From positions 121,633-185,632 of the forward strand of contig CALFAY010000032.1 of NCBI GenBank assembly GCA_937944855.1: a DNA stretch of 64,000 nucleotides. The letters run 5' to 3'. Shown piece by piece: positions 18,438 to 27,478 of this stretch. Positions within the stretch are counted from its first letter, which is position 1, and each line of letters opens with the position of its first letter. Position numbers and translations under genes: made by a program. The notes under the pieces were generated by a model. It was not told the origin of the DNA. It ran no database searches and saw nothing but the letters and a program-made list of their open reading frames with translations. Source of the DNA: an uncultured Planctomycetota bacterium (lineage in GTDB: Bacteria; Planctomycetota; Planctomycetia; Gemmatales; HRBIN36).

Positions 18438-19366
18438 CGCCAACCCAGGTTGGCCCGGGGATTGTGCGGGTTCCGCCGGGCGAATTCCTCGATCAGCTGC
18501 CGACTGCGTTCGTCCACGCTGGGCGGAGTGACGATTTTCAACTCGACGTACTGGTCGCCACGGCCCGAGCCGGTCGGCGAAGGCAAGCCCTGGCCGCGCA
18601 GCCGCAGGCGCCGGCCGCTCGAAGTCCCCGGCGGCACCTTGACGTTGATGGTCTTGTCGATGGCGGGTACGTCGATGGTCGCCCCCAGTACCGCCTCGGC
18701 GATGGTGATCGGGACTTCGATGTGGATGTCCTGGCCTTCGCGGCGGAAATACGGGTGCGGGAGCACGTGGACGATCAGATGCAGATCGCCGCCCTCAGCA
18801 CCTTTTCCGGGGACTCGCAGTTTGGCCCCCTCGTCCACGCCGGGGGGAATGCGGACGGAAATCGTCTCGGTGCGGCCGTTGTCCGGGTGTTGGATGCGTA
18901 CATCCACGGATCCGCCCCGGGCCATCGTCATGAAATCGACGTTGATCGGCACTTCCTGGGGCGGGGCTTTGCGGCGGGTTCCTCGCCCTGCTCCGCCCGG
19001 GGCACCCCGGAACCTGCCGAGAAGCTCTTCGAGATCGAACAGATCTTCCAGGTCCCCGAACTCGAAGCCGCCCGGGCCGGGGCTGCCCCAGCGGAAGGTC
19101 CAGGTACCCCCGCCCGGTCCACCGGCCCCTGCCCCGGCTCCGGCCTGCTCGAAGGCATGGCCAAACTGGTCGTACTGCTTGCGCTTCTCTGGATTGCCCA
19201 ACACGTCGTAGGCCTGCTGAATCTCCTTGAAGCGCGCTTCGGCTTCCTTGTCGCCGGGATTGAGGTCGGGGTGATTCTCCCGGGCTTTCTTGACGTAGGC
19301 AGCTTTGATCTCGGCATCGGTGGCCGTTCGCGGCACGCCGAGCACCTCATAATAGTCGCGTGGCAT
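18434..19366 (-). CDS. J-domain co-chaperone, CbpA/type II DnaJ
   Basis: 310 residues. An N-terminal J domain (about 1-70: DYYEVLGVPRTATDAEIK, with HPD in the ENHPDLNPGD loop) is followed by a Gly/Pro/Phe-rich linker and two C-terminal substrate-binding beta domains (IRIPPGVDEGAKLRVPGKG, IDVPAIDKTINVKVPPGT). The Cys-rich zinc finger of type I DnaJ is absent, so this is the CbpA class. It stimulates DnaK ATPase and delivers clients. It overlaps rnpA and probably forms one operon with rnpA-yidD. It is divergent from the SDR gene across a 140-base gap. Confidence 0.9.
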   Translation of the reverse strand: MPRDYYEVLGVPRTATDAEIKAAYVKKARENHPDLNPGDKEAEARFKEIQQAYDVLGNPEKRKQYDQFGHAFEQAGAGAGAGGPGGGTWTFRWGSPGPGGFEFGDLEDLFDLEELLGRFRGAPGGAGRGTRRKAPPQEVPINVDFMTMARGGSVDVRIQHPDNGRTETISVRIPPGVDEGAKLRVPGKGAEGGDLHLIVHVLPHPYFRREGQDIHIEVPITIAEAVLGATIDVPAIDKTINVKVPPGTSSGRRLRLRGQGLPSPTGSGRGDQYVELKIVTPPSVDERSRQLIEEFARRNPHNPRANLGWR

Positions 19367-19506
19367 CGAGGCGATGGACTCCTGAACAGCGCACCCAAGC
19401 GGGGCGTCCCTGATTACGTTATTCTACGGTCAGCAGGACCGGCTTTGGAACCCTGGACGGTCTTCTTCGATCCGCATTTGCTTTGCACCGAAAGGAAGGC
19501 TCTTTC

Positions 19507-20271
19507 ATGCTTCATCGCCTCTTCGATTTGACGGGCAAAACGGCCCTGGTCACCGGCGGGAGCAAAGGTTTAGGCAAGGCCATTGCCCGCGGGCTGGTCG
19601 AAGCCGGGGCCGACATCGTCATCTCCAGCCGCCATGAGGACGAATTACGTTCGGCCCTGACCGAAATCCTCAGCGGAACTCCCCGCAGGGGCAGTTACGT
19701 CGTCGCTGACATGACCCGCCGCGACGACGTCCACCGTCTGGCCCGTCAATCCCTGGAGCTGAACGGCCGAATCGACATTCTCGTCAACAACGCCGGCAGC
19801 AACACGCCCCAGCCGTTCGACCAGATCACTGACGAAGCCTGGGACCAGCTGCTGGAACTGAATCTCACCTCCATCATGATCCTGTGCCGTGATCTGATCC
19901 CCCAGATGAAAGAACGACGCTGGGGCCGGATCATCAACATCACGTCCATCCTCGGTTTTATTTCCAACTTCCACCGCAGCACCTACTCGGCGACCAAGGC
20001 GGGACTGATCGGCATGACGCAGGGAGCCGCGATTGACCTGGGACCGACGGGAATCACGGTCAACTGCGTAGCCCCCGGCCCGTTCCTGACCGATCTTCCC
20101 AGCCGGTTGCTGACCGAAGAGCAGCGTCGCCGCATGGCCGAACGGACCATTCTGGGACGCTGGGGACAGCCGGAAGAACTGGTCGGCGCCGTGCTCCTGC
20201 TGGCCAGTGATGCGGGAAGCTACATTACCGGGGAGACGATCGTGGTGGACGGCGGGTATCTGGCCCGCTAA
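19507..20271 (+). CDS. short-chain dehydrogenase/reductase (SDR, FabG-like)
   Basis: About 254 residues. Classical SDR motifs are seen: the cofactor loop TGGSKGLGKAI, NNAGSN, the catalytic Ser in INITSILG, YSATK with Tyr/Lys, and a C-terminal GETIVVDGGY. The overall pattern resembles gluconate 5-dehydrogenase or glucose 1-dehydrogenase-type members, but the substrate cannot be assigned. The track start at 19483 is moved to ATG 19507 (MLHRLFDLTGK), preceded by AAGGAAGG about 8 bases upstream. Cytosolic; stands alone in its orientation, convergent with ppk1. Confidence 0.85.
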   Translation: MLHRLFDLTGKTALVTGGSKGLGKAIARGLVEAGADIVISSRHEDELRSALTEILSGTPRRGSYVVADMTRRDDVHRLARQSLELNGRIDILVNNAGSNTPQPFDQITDEAWDQLLELNLTSIMILCRDLIPQMKERRWGRIINITSILGFISNFHRSTYSATKAGLIGMTQGAAIDLGPTGITVNCVAPGPFLTDLPSRLLTEEQRRRMAERTILGRWGQPEELVGAVLLLASDAGSYITGETIVVDGGYLAR

Positions 20272-20443
20272 CTTCCGCTTCAGCTCAGGCCAAGCCTCTT
20301 GCCGCCGAGATTCAGGCCGATAAATTGCATCTTGGCCGGAAGGTTTTTGGTTCGCGGAGTGGTTGGGCGACACTCTGTGACCGACCTTTCGGCCGTTTTT
20401 GCGCGCCTGGAGGCCTGTACCCGTTCCGCGTCTCGGCTGCCCG

Positions 20444-22669
20444 TCATCCGGCCGCCTGACGTTTCGCTTGCGAAACCGGCGAACGACCGTGTTTGGCTTC
20501 CCGAAAGTGAACGTCAGGGCCGCGCTGATGGGCGATGACCTCGGCCGGCATGGGGGCGAGGATGCCCGGCTCGTTGGCCTGCTGGGCGGCGGCAGCCAAG
20601 GCCAGCTCCAGAAATCTTTCCTGACTGCGGACCCGCAGTTCGCCGGGCTGGGGAACCACCCTTTCCCAACGTCCATCCGGGAGCAGCCGACGAGCTTTGA
20701 CGTTATCCGCCAGGCTGGTGGCCAAGATTTCGTCGATCAGCCGCCGCTTCAGGTCCGGCTGTTCGATGGGAAAGACCACTTCGACCCGTCGGCTCAGGTT
20801 ACGGTCCATCCAGTCCGCCGAGCCGATGTACACCTGCGGATCACCACCGTTTCCGAAGTAGAAGACGCGGCTGTGTTCCAGGAACCGGTCCACGATGGAC
20901 TTGACGCGGATGTTCTCGCTGATGCCCGGAAGGCCGGGCCGCAAGGCACAGATGCCCCGGCAAATGAGATCAATGCTCACGCCGGCCATGCTGGCCCGAT
21001 ACAGGGCCTTGACCATGCTCGGATCCAGCAGGCCGTTGATCTTGGCGATGATCCGCCCGCCGCGGCCGGCCTGCTGGTGAGCGATTTCCTGCTCAATCTT
21101 CTCGATCATGAAGCTCTGCATCCGGGCCGGAGCCACCACCAGCTTCCGCCACTGCGGCACCTCGCTGTAGCCGGTCAGATAGTTGAACAACGCGGAAACG
21201 TCCTCGCCGAAATCTTCCTTGCAGGTGAAGAAGCCTAAATCGGTGTAGATGCGGGCCGTCTGCGGATTGTAATTGCCCGTCGAGAGGTGGACGTACCTCC
21301 GGATGCCGTCCTCTTCGCGGCGCACCACCAGCGCCACCTTGCAATGCGTTTTCAGGTTTACGAAGCCGAAGACGACATGAACCCCGGCGTTTTCCAGTTC
21401 CCGCGCCCACTGGATGTTCCGCTCCTCGTCCATGCGGGCCTTCAGTTCGACCAGCACCGTCACCTGCTTGCCGTTGTCGGCCGCCTGCTGCAAGGCCCGA
21501 ATGATCGGCGAATCGGTGCCGGTGCGGTAGAGCGTCTGCTTGATCGCCAGAACGCGGGGATCCTGGGCTGCGGTTTCGATGAAATCCGTGACGTGGTGAA
21601 ACGATTCATACGGATGATGGATCAAAATGTCCTTGGCACGGATAGCCGCCCAGACGTTCGGAGCGTGGACGAAGTCCGCCCCCGGCTGGGGCACGAACTG
21701 CGGATCGCGGAGATGGCTGAAGCCGGGCAGATTGTAGATCTGGTTCAAACCGGTCAGGTCGAGCATGCCGGGAACCATCGTGACGTCCACCGGCTCCAAG
21801 TCCAAGGCCCGGATCAAGAACTGCGTCAAGGCCGGCGGGGCGTCGTGTTCGATGTTCAGGTGCACGGCGGCCCCCCGACGCCGTTTCCGCAGTTCCTCCT
21901 CGATGGTCTTCAGCAGGTCCTCGATTTCGTAGTCGTCCAGTTCGTATTCCCGGTCCCGGAAGACCTGGAACGCCGAAGCGTGGAGCAGCTTCATACCCAA
22001 AAACAGCTCCGGCAGATGCAGCCGGATCACCGTTTCCAGCGGAACGAAGGCGTGGCCTCGACGGGTGGGTAACTGCGTGAGGCGGGGCAGCACGCTGGGC
22101 ACCTGGACGACAGCGAACAGCGGTTCATCGTAATTGGGGCGGCGGAGCATGACCGCCAGGTTGAGCGACCGATTGGCAAGGTGCGGAAACGGATGCCCGG
22201 GGTCGATGGCCAGCGGTGTCAGCACCGGGAAAACCTGACGCTGAAAGACCTCTTTGAGATACTGTCGGTCTGCTTCCCGAAGCTCCTTCAGTCCCAGGAT
22301 GCGGATGCCCTCCTGCTCCAGGGCAGGCAGAATGTCCTTGGTCAGGACCCGATACTGCTCGGCCGTCATTTCCTGCACGACTTTGTGGATGGCCTGAAGC
22401 TGCTCGCGGGGAGGCATCTTGTCCCCGCCGGTGCCGGTCAGGATGCCCGCCTGCACTTTCTGTTGCAGATGTCCGACCCGGACCATGAAGAACTCATCCA
22501 GGTTCGAGGTGAAGATGGAGACGAACTTGAGCCGCTCCAGCAGCGGCACCGTCGGATCCTGGGCTTCTTCAAGAACCCGGCGGTTAAACTCCAGCCAACT
22601 CAGCTCCCGATTGATGAACAGCCGGGGATCGTCGAGGTCCACGGGCGTCGGCGTCGGGGTGGCGTTCAT
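20444..22669 (-). CDS. ppk1: polyphosphate kinase 1
   Basis: About 741 residues. It reversibly transfers the ATP gamma-phosphate to polyphosphate. The N-terminal PPK domain starts LFINRELSWLEFNRRVLEEA. The autophosphorylated His lies in RYVHLSTGNYNPQTARIYTDLG, and the conserved LIHHPYESFHHVTDFI and AIKQTLYRTG blocks are present. The C-terminal domain carries ICRGICALRPGLPG. In-frame ATGs lie at 22693, 22678 and 22669; I chose 22669 because AGGATGG is well placed before it. Length matches the family (about 700). Convergent with the SDR gene. Confidence 0.94.
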   Translation of the reverse strand: MNATPTPTPVDLDDPRLFINRELSWLEFNRRVLEEAQDPTVPLLERLKFVSIFTSNLDEFFMVRVGHLQQKVQAGILTGTGGDKMPPREQLQAIHKVVQEMTAEQYRVLTKDILPALEQEGIRILGLKELREADRQYLKEVFQRQVFPVLTPLAIDPGHPFPHLANRSLNLAVMLRRPNYDEPLFAVVQVPSVLPRLTQLPTRRGHAFVPLETVIRLHLPELFLGMKLLHASAFQVFRDREYELDDYEIEDLLKTIEEELRKRRRGAAVHLNIEHDAPPALTQFLIRALDLEPVDVTMVPGMLDLTGLNQIYNLPGFSHLRDPQFVPQPGADFVHAPNVWAAIRAKDILIHHPYESFHHVTDFIETAAQDPRVLAIKQTLYRTGTDSPIIRALQQAADNGKQVTVLVELKARMDEERNIQWARELENAGVHVVFGFVNLKTHCKVALVVRREEDGIRRYVHLSTGNYNPQTARIYTDLGFFTCKEDFGEDVSALFNYLTGYSEVPQWRKLVVAPARMQSFMIEKIEQEIAHQQAGRGGRIIAKINGLLDPSMVKALYRASMAGVSIDLICRGICALRPGLPGISENIRVKSIVDRFLEHSRVFYFGNGGDPQVYIGSADWMDRNLSRRVEVVFPIEQPDLKRRLIDEILATSLADNVKARRLLPDGRWERVVPQPGELRVRSQERFLELALAAAAQQANEPGILAPMPAEVIAHQRGPDVHFREAKHGRSPVSQAKRQAAG

Positions 22670-22886
22670 GAAGTCCATCCTGCAACCGGGCATCTACAAA
22701 TCCGGAAACTGCGAACTGCGATCCAGCCGGAAGAGCCAAACGAGGTTCCGGGCGGAACCTCGCAGCGTCGAGTCAACTTTCATATTGTACCTGAGAGGAC
22801 GGCACAGCCCAAAGGAATAGTCGGCTGCACCAGCGAGCCATCCCGTCGGTGCGGCAGACCTCTTCGCGGCCAAAGGAGCAGGAGCC

Positions 22887-23366
22887 ATGAACGCCGACCT
22901 GAACCAGCTTGTGCAACAGTACCTGGCCGGACCGCGCATGCTGCGGCGTGCCGTCTACGGGATGGACGCGGATCAGATCCGTGCCCGTCCGATTCCCGGT
23001 CGATGGAGCACTCTCGAAGTCGTTTGCCACATCGTCGATTTCGAGCCGATCCTGGCCGACCGCATGAAGCGGATCATCGCTTTGGACAACCCCACCCTGC
23101 TGGCCGCCGACGAAAATCGCTTCGCCGAACGGCTCTACTACCACGACCGCGACCTGGCGGAAGAACTGGTCCTCCTGGAAGCGACACGCAGCCAGATGGC
23201 GCGAATTCTGCTCAAGCTGAAACCCGAGGCGCTGCAACGTACCGGCACCCATTCCGAAAAAGGACCGCGAACCCTGGAGCAGATCCTGACCAGCGCCATC
23301 GAACACATTCCGCATCACGTCCGCTTCATCGAGGAGAAACGTCGGGCGTTGGGCTTGTCCGTTTAG
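22887..23366 (+). CDS. DinB-family protein
   Basis: 159 residues, a predicted four-helix bundle of the DinB/YfiT type. The metal-ligand His positions fit CHIVDFEP and the late EHIPHHVRF. The W in GRWSTLEVVCHI is a typical family position. Members include thiol-dependent transferases and proteins of unknown role, often stress-induced; the substrate is unknown. It is divergent from ppk1 and followed by the YifB gene after about 100 bases. A Shine-Dalgarno (AGGAGCAGGAG) precedes the ATG. Ends in TAG. Confidence 0.85.
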   Translation: MNADLNQLVQQYLAGPRMLRRAVYGMDADQIRARPIPGRWSTLEVVCHIVDFEPILADRMKRIIALDNPTLLAADENRFAERLYYHDRDLAEELVLLEATRSQMARILLKLKPEALQRTGTHSEKGPRTLEQILTSAIEHIPHHVRFIEEKRRALGLSV

Positions 23367-23470
23367 CGCTTCGCCCAGACGCCGAGATCGTTAACTGCTT
23401 GCAAACAAACCCGGCGAGGCGTATAAGGCGGGCAACTCAGGCCCCACAGAGGAGCGAGGTCCCGCCCGCC

Positions 23471-25006
23471 ATGCTTGCCAAGCTCAGTGCCTTCGCCCTG
23501 GTTGGCATCGATGCAGTCCCCGTCGAGGTCGAGGTCGATGTCACCGCGGGCCTGCCGAAGACGATTCTGGTCGGCCTGCCTGAGCTGGCGGTCCGCGAAA
23601 GCGTCCATCGCATCGAACGGGCTTTGACGAATCTGGGTTATGTCTGGCCCACCGCCCGGGTCGTCGTCAATCTGGCTCCCGCCGACCTCCGCAAGGATGC
23701 CGGGGCGTTCGACCTGCCTATCGCTTTGGGCATTCTCATGGCCACGGGTCAGGTCAAACCGGAGCGCCTCAAGGACATGGTTTTTCTGGGCGAACTGGCC
23801 CTGGACGGCAGCGTGCGGCCGATCAAAGGCGTGCTCTCGATGGCCATGACGGCGCGGAGCCGAGGATTGACCCGCTTGGTGGTGCCCCGGGGCAATTCGC
23901 ATGAGGCGGCCGTCGTGCAGGAACTGGAGGTTTTTGGCGTGGAAACGCTGTCCGAGGCCGTCGGTCTGCTGGTCGGTGATTCTGCTCTCGAACCGATCAC
24001 GGTCAATTCGGACGAACTGGCCCAGAAACTCAACACCTACGATGTGGACTTCAGCGACGTCCGTGGCCAGGAATTCGCCAAACGAGCGATGGTCGTCGCT
24101 GCCGCCGGGGGTCATAACCTGCTCATGATCGGCAGTCCCGGGTCGGGCAAGACCATGCTGGCCCGACGGTTGCCGACCATCCTTCCGCCGCTGACTCCCG
24201 AAGAGAGCCTGGAAACGACACGGATCTACAGCGCCCTGGGACAGCTTAAACCGGGGGAATCGTTCCTGGCAGTACGGCCGTTCCGCGCGCCTCACCACAC
24301 CATCTCCGATGCGGGCATGGTCGGCGGCGGTACGGTGCCGACGCCGGGGGAGATTTCCCTGGCCCATCACGGCGTTCTCTTCCTCGACGAATTGCCTGAA
24401 TTCAACCGACGCAGTCTGGAAGTACTTCGGCAGCCGTTGGAGGAAGGCCGAGTCACGATTTCCCGAGCCTTGCATTCCGTGACGTTCCCGGCCCGCTTCG
24501 TCCTGGTGGCGGCGATGAATCCGTGTCCTTGCGGATATTTGGGCGATGCCAAGAGGACGTGCAAGTGCTCTCCGCCGCTGATCGAACGCTATCTGGGTCG
24601 CATCAGCGGGCCGCTGCTGGACCGCATCGACATGCACGTCGAAGTTCCCGCCGTGCCGTTCGAGGAACTGTCCGGACGAAGCGAAGGAACCAGCAGCGGC
24701 GTCATGCGGGAGCAGGTGTTGCGTGCTCGACGCCGCCAATGGGAACGCTTCGGCGGCTCCGGAACGCAGGTCAATGGCCGCATGACCAGCCGCCAGATCC
24801 GCAAGCATTGTCAACTGGACGCGAAGGGATCTGCCCTGCTGAAAGCCGCGATGGAAGAACTCGGGCTTTCGGCCCGCGCACATGACCGTATTCTGCGAAT
24901 GGCACGCACCATCGCCGACCTGGAGGATTGCTCGGAAATCCGCTTCGAGCACCTCAGCGAAGCGATCGGCTACAGGACTCTGGATCGGAAACTGTGGAGA
25001 CGCTGA
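23471..25006 (+). CDS. YifB/ComM-family Mg-chelatase-like AAA+ ATPase
   Basis: About 511 residues. The N-terminal Lon-like fold (about 1-170) begins MLAKLSAFALVGIDAVPVEV. The AAA+ module follows with Walker A GSPGSGKTML, Walker B FLDELPEF, and the Mg-chelatase hallmark AMNPCPCGYLGD. The C-terminal domain includes RMARTIADLEDC. In transformable bacteria ComM is a branch-migration helicase acting in natural transformation; other members are uncharacterised. The track ORF starting at 22181 is antisense to ppk1 in its first 430 codons; ATG 23471 is the natural start. Confidence 0.93.
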   Translation: MLAKLSAFALVGIDAVPVEVEVDVTAGLPKTILVGLPELAVRESVHRIERALTNLGYVWPTARVVVNLAPADLRKDAGAFDLPIALGILMATGQVKPERLKDMVFLGELALDGSVRPIKGVLSMAMTARSRGLTRLVVPRGNSHEAAVVQELEVFGVETLSEAVGLLVGDSALEPITVNSDELAQKLNTYDVDFSDVRGQEFAKRAMVVAAAGGHNLLMIGSPGSGKTMLARRLPTILPPLTPEESLETTRIYSALGQLKPGESFLAVRPFRAPHHTISDAGMVGGGTVPTPGEISLAHHGVLFLDELPEFNRRSLEVLRQPLEEGRVTISRALHSVTFPARFVLVAAMNPCPCGYLGDAKRTCKCSPPLIERYLGRISGPLLDRIDMHVEVPAVPFEELSGRSEGTSSGVMREQVLRARRRQWERFGGSGTQVNGRMTSRQIRKHCQLDAKGSALLKAAMEELGLSARAHDRILRMARTIADLEDCSEIRFEHLSEAIGYRTLDRKLWRR

Positions 25007-25075
25007 GGGAGATGCCCAAAGGAGGCCCAAAAGCCTGGGCGGGAGGCGTCCTGCTTCCCGCCCCGCGGCAATTGC

Positions 25076-25300
25076 TCAGGCGCGCATGGCTCGGACGCTG
25101 GAGGCCGGTTCGTCTTCGTTGAGAGGCGGCCATTCCCGCTCGATGCCTTCTTCCTCGATCTGGCGCAGCACCGTCTCGGTGATGCCGAAGCGCTTCTGGA
25201 TGATTTGCCGGGACTTGGGCACGTCCCGGATCGAATCCTGCGTCGTGACCAGAGCGTGGAAGATTTCGCGCCGTTGCTCGACAGTGAGACGCTTGCCCAT
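25076..25300 (-). CDS. small hypothetical protein, possibly helix-turn-helix
   Basis: 74 residues, MGKRLTVEQRREIFHALV. It has a strong Shine-Dalgarno (GTAAGGAGTGATGCAAC before ATG) and codon use like its neighbours. The sequence looks all-helical: RREIFHALVTTQDSIRDV then RQIIQKRFGITETVLRQIEEEG. The second part has the spacing of a winged or simple helix-turn-helix, but this is only a pattern impression. It converges on YifB; a 7-bp GC stem-loop (25038-25062, no T run) lies in the gap. Confidence 0.6.
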   Translation of the reverse strand: MGKRLTVEQRREIFHALVTTQDSIRDVPKSRQIIQKRFGITETVLRQIEEEGIEREWPPLNEDEPASSVRAMRA

Positions 25301-25700
25301 GTTGCATCACTCCTTACTCCCAACGCTTGAGCGATTCCCGAAGCCTTGCCGTTGGGAAGCACACAAGGCTCGCAAGCCATCCGACCCAGGAAGAGACGGA
25401 GGCGGGATGCAGCGGGACGGTCCGCAGACGGGACGACCGCGCCGCCAGACGACATGAAACCAAGGGCGGCGATCAGGACGGGTTGGCCGATCGCTGCTGG
25501 AGTTGCTTCCGTGTCGTTCCAGCCAGCGGGGCCGCGTCGGCTCGCAATGCCCTCTGTTCGATTCTACGCAGAAGACTGGGCAGCGGGTCGGAAAAACCGC
25601 TCCCCTTGACGAATTTTTTCCGACTCCGCCGTTCCGCATCGCTCGCAAACCGCACAGCCGGTAATTCGTGTCTGTTGCACCATCCCGTTTCGCGGACCGC

Positions 25701-26327
25701 TCAGTTCGGCAATTCCGGTCGAGAGGGCAGGGGCGGCAGAGGCGGTTCCGGCAAAGGCGGAGGCGGGGGCGGAGTCAGGCTCGGCCCCGTCAATCCGCCG
25801 GGAGGTTCCGACGGCGGCCCAGGGTCCGGTCGACCCAACACAGGACTCGGCGGCTCCGGCGGCGGTGGCATGGACGGTCCCGAAGCGTTCGGGGCCACCG
25901 GCGGTACGGTGGTACGGATGACCGGCTCGCCGTAGCTGGCCGGCTTTTCGGACACACCGCGGTTCGGCTGCGGCGGCAGGGGGGGAACCAGGCTGCCCGT
26001 CGTGCCCCGCGTCTGCATCACCGGACCGTTCGAACTGGGAGCCGCCTGCGTGGAGGTGCCGCCCGAGGTCGAGGAATACCCGCTGCCCGTTCCCGGATGG
26101 ACCGTCGTTCCCCCGGATGTTGCGCCATACGGGCTGGCCGTCGCCGGGCCGCTTTGACGCGGTGCATTCCAGGAACTCATTCCCGTCGAAGCCGGCGGGT
26201 TGGCTGGGGCATACCCGGGCGGCGGTTGACGACCCGCGCAACGTCCGCCGCCGCATGTTTCGCACCCCGAAAGTGCCATACCGACAAGCAATCCTCCCGA
26301 AAGCACCACCCAAGGCATTCGGCCCAT
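25701..26327 (-). CDS. proline-rich lipoprotein
   Basis: About 208 residues. The start at ATG 26327 (MGRMPWVVLSGG) has AGGGAGGG about 7 bases upstream, and the leader ends in the lipobox ALSGC (lipid-modified Cys). The mature part is Ser/Gly/Thr-rich, then Pro-rich (PPPPEPPSPV, PPPPPPLPEPPLPPLP). It is probably anchored to a membrane and extended across the periplasm; no catalytic domain is seen. The longer overlapping frame at 25564-26823 looks like a shadow. Confidence 0.75.
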   Translation of the reverse strand: MGRMPWVVLSGGLLVGMALSGCETCGGGRCAGRQPPPGYAPANPPASTGMSSWNAPRQSGPATASPYGATSGGTTVHPGTGSGYSSTSGGTSTQAAPSSNGPVMQTRGTTGSLVPPLPPQPNRGVSEKPASYGEPVIRTTVPPVAPNASGPSMPPPPEPPSPVLGRPDPGPPSEPPGGLTGPSLTPPPPPPLPEPPLPPLPSRPELPN

Positions 26328-26904
26328 GATTCGCCCTCCCTGGCTCGAACCTCTGCTCGCAACCGGCATCCCTGCCCAAGGTTGCTGCTTCGTTCAAGGG
26401 CCGGAACCATATCGGCGGCGTTTTGGACGTGCAATCCCAGTCTGCGGCCACCCTCCGCCAGAGCTTGCGCACCATCCTCCGACGTCGCCCGCGCAACATT
26501 TTTCGACTCTCCCGTGCTTGTTCCAACTCTAACGCGGCCAACAGGTTGTGAATCCATGCCCTGGTCGCGAAACAACCGCAGGCGCAACCTTTCGCCGCTG
26601 TTTCCTTCCTCCGACGGCGGTCGTGATTCCTCGCAGGAGCCGAAAGAACCGCCAGTGAAAGCGGCTTACGGACCAACTTGCGCAACTTCTGCCGCGCAAC
26701 ATTTTGCGGACATGCCGAGTGGCCATTTGGCCCTGCGTTGCCAGGGTCGCTGTTCCGTGACAGGTGAGAACTGCGCAACATTTTCCAGGAACCGGATCCG
26801 ACAGGATTTCGAGGCAGCAGCACGGCACCGTTCAGTTACAAGACGGGAGTTTGCTCATGATGGTGCTTGTTTCATCATGCCAGAGAAGATCGACTGGTTC
26901 CAGG
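26328..26904. repeat. 577-base intergenic stretch with three GCGCAACATTTT copies
   Basis: No protein gene is convincing here on either strand. Exact 12-mers GCGCAACATTTT occur at 26491-26502, 26694-26705 and 26773-26784, and a partial TTGCGCAACTTCT lies just before the second. They could be operator sites or relics of a dispersed repeat upstream of the lipoprotein gene. The function is unknown. Confidence 0.5.
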
Positions 26905-27381
26905 TTAGACGGGCCTCCGACCGGATTGCGAAAGCCCGCAAAGTTCCTCGATGCGGGCCTTCCACGCCGCCGCATCGGCGACGTACCAAGCGATGGCATC
27001 CGGTCGCCCATCCGCGACAAACTCCACCTTCACCAAATCGTAGATCGTTGCTTTGCCAAGATGACTCTTGGTCAAAGAAACTGCCGTGATGGCAGACAGG
27101 GGAATCCTCACTTCTCGCTGAGGCACGAGCTGGAAGAAGTGCAGGCCCTTTTGTGTCAGCACCAACGCCCCATTGCCGCGAATCTGGGTCAGTCCCAAGG
27201 ACTCCTGGCCGAAGTTGTTGGCCGTCATGTCCACAAGCACGATGTCGGGAGAGTGGTACTGGGCTTGGACGCGAGCCTCCAGATTCAGCTTCATGAGATG
27301 CAGGACGACCTGAACCGCGACCAGCACAATGGCCAGAGTCACGAAGGTGATCAGGATGCCAATAGCGAAGCCGGGGGACAT
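26905..27381 (-). CDS. small membrane protein with PH-like domain
   Basis: 158 residues. One N-terminal membrane helix (about 5-28, IGILITFVTLAIVLVAVQVVLHL) precedes a soluble domain. Its pattern of beta strands plus a C-terminal helix (GALVLTQKGLHFFQLVPQREVRIPLSAITAV ... AWKARIEEL) suggests a bacterial PH-like fold. No catalytic residues are seen. It lies 97 bases downstream of the giant protein gene in the same orientation. The Shine-Dalgarno GGCGAGGAG is well placed. Function unknown. Confidence 0.7.
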   Translation of the reverse strand: MSPGFAIGILITFVTLAIVLVAVQVVLHLMKLNLEARVQAQYHSPDIVLVDMTANNFGQESLGLTQIRGNGALVLTQKGLHFFQLVPQREVRIPLSAITAVSLTKSHLGKATIYDLVKVEFVADGRPDAIAWYVADAAAWKARIEELCGLSQSGRRPV

Positions 27382-27478
27382 GAAATACGCTCCTCGCCCT
27401 GGGGGTTCCCCGTCGGTTCGAACGGGCGTCTATCAGTCTATTCTCGGTTTGACCAGCGGCATTTCACCGGCGACGCTC

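Noticed and set aside
22181-23470. N-terminal extension of the YifB ORF
   Set aside because: Antisense to ppk1, crosses the DinB gene and has no homology; the family start is ATG 23471.
25564-26823. 419-codon minus-strand ORF
   Set aside because: Overlaps the better-supported lipoprotein in another frame; composition is Arg-rich shadow-like and it runs through the repeat-bearing intergenic DNA.
25668-27089. 473-codon plus-strand ORF
   Set aside because: Antisense to the lipoprotein and the PH-like gene; Arg-rich shadow of GC-rich DNA.
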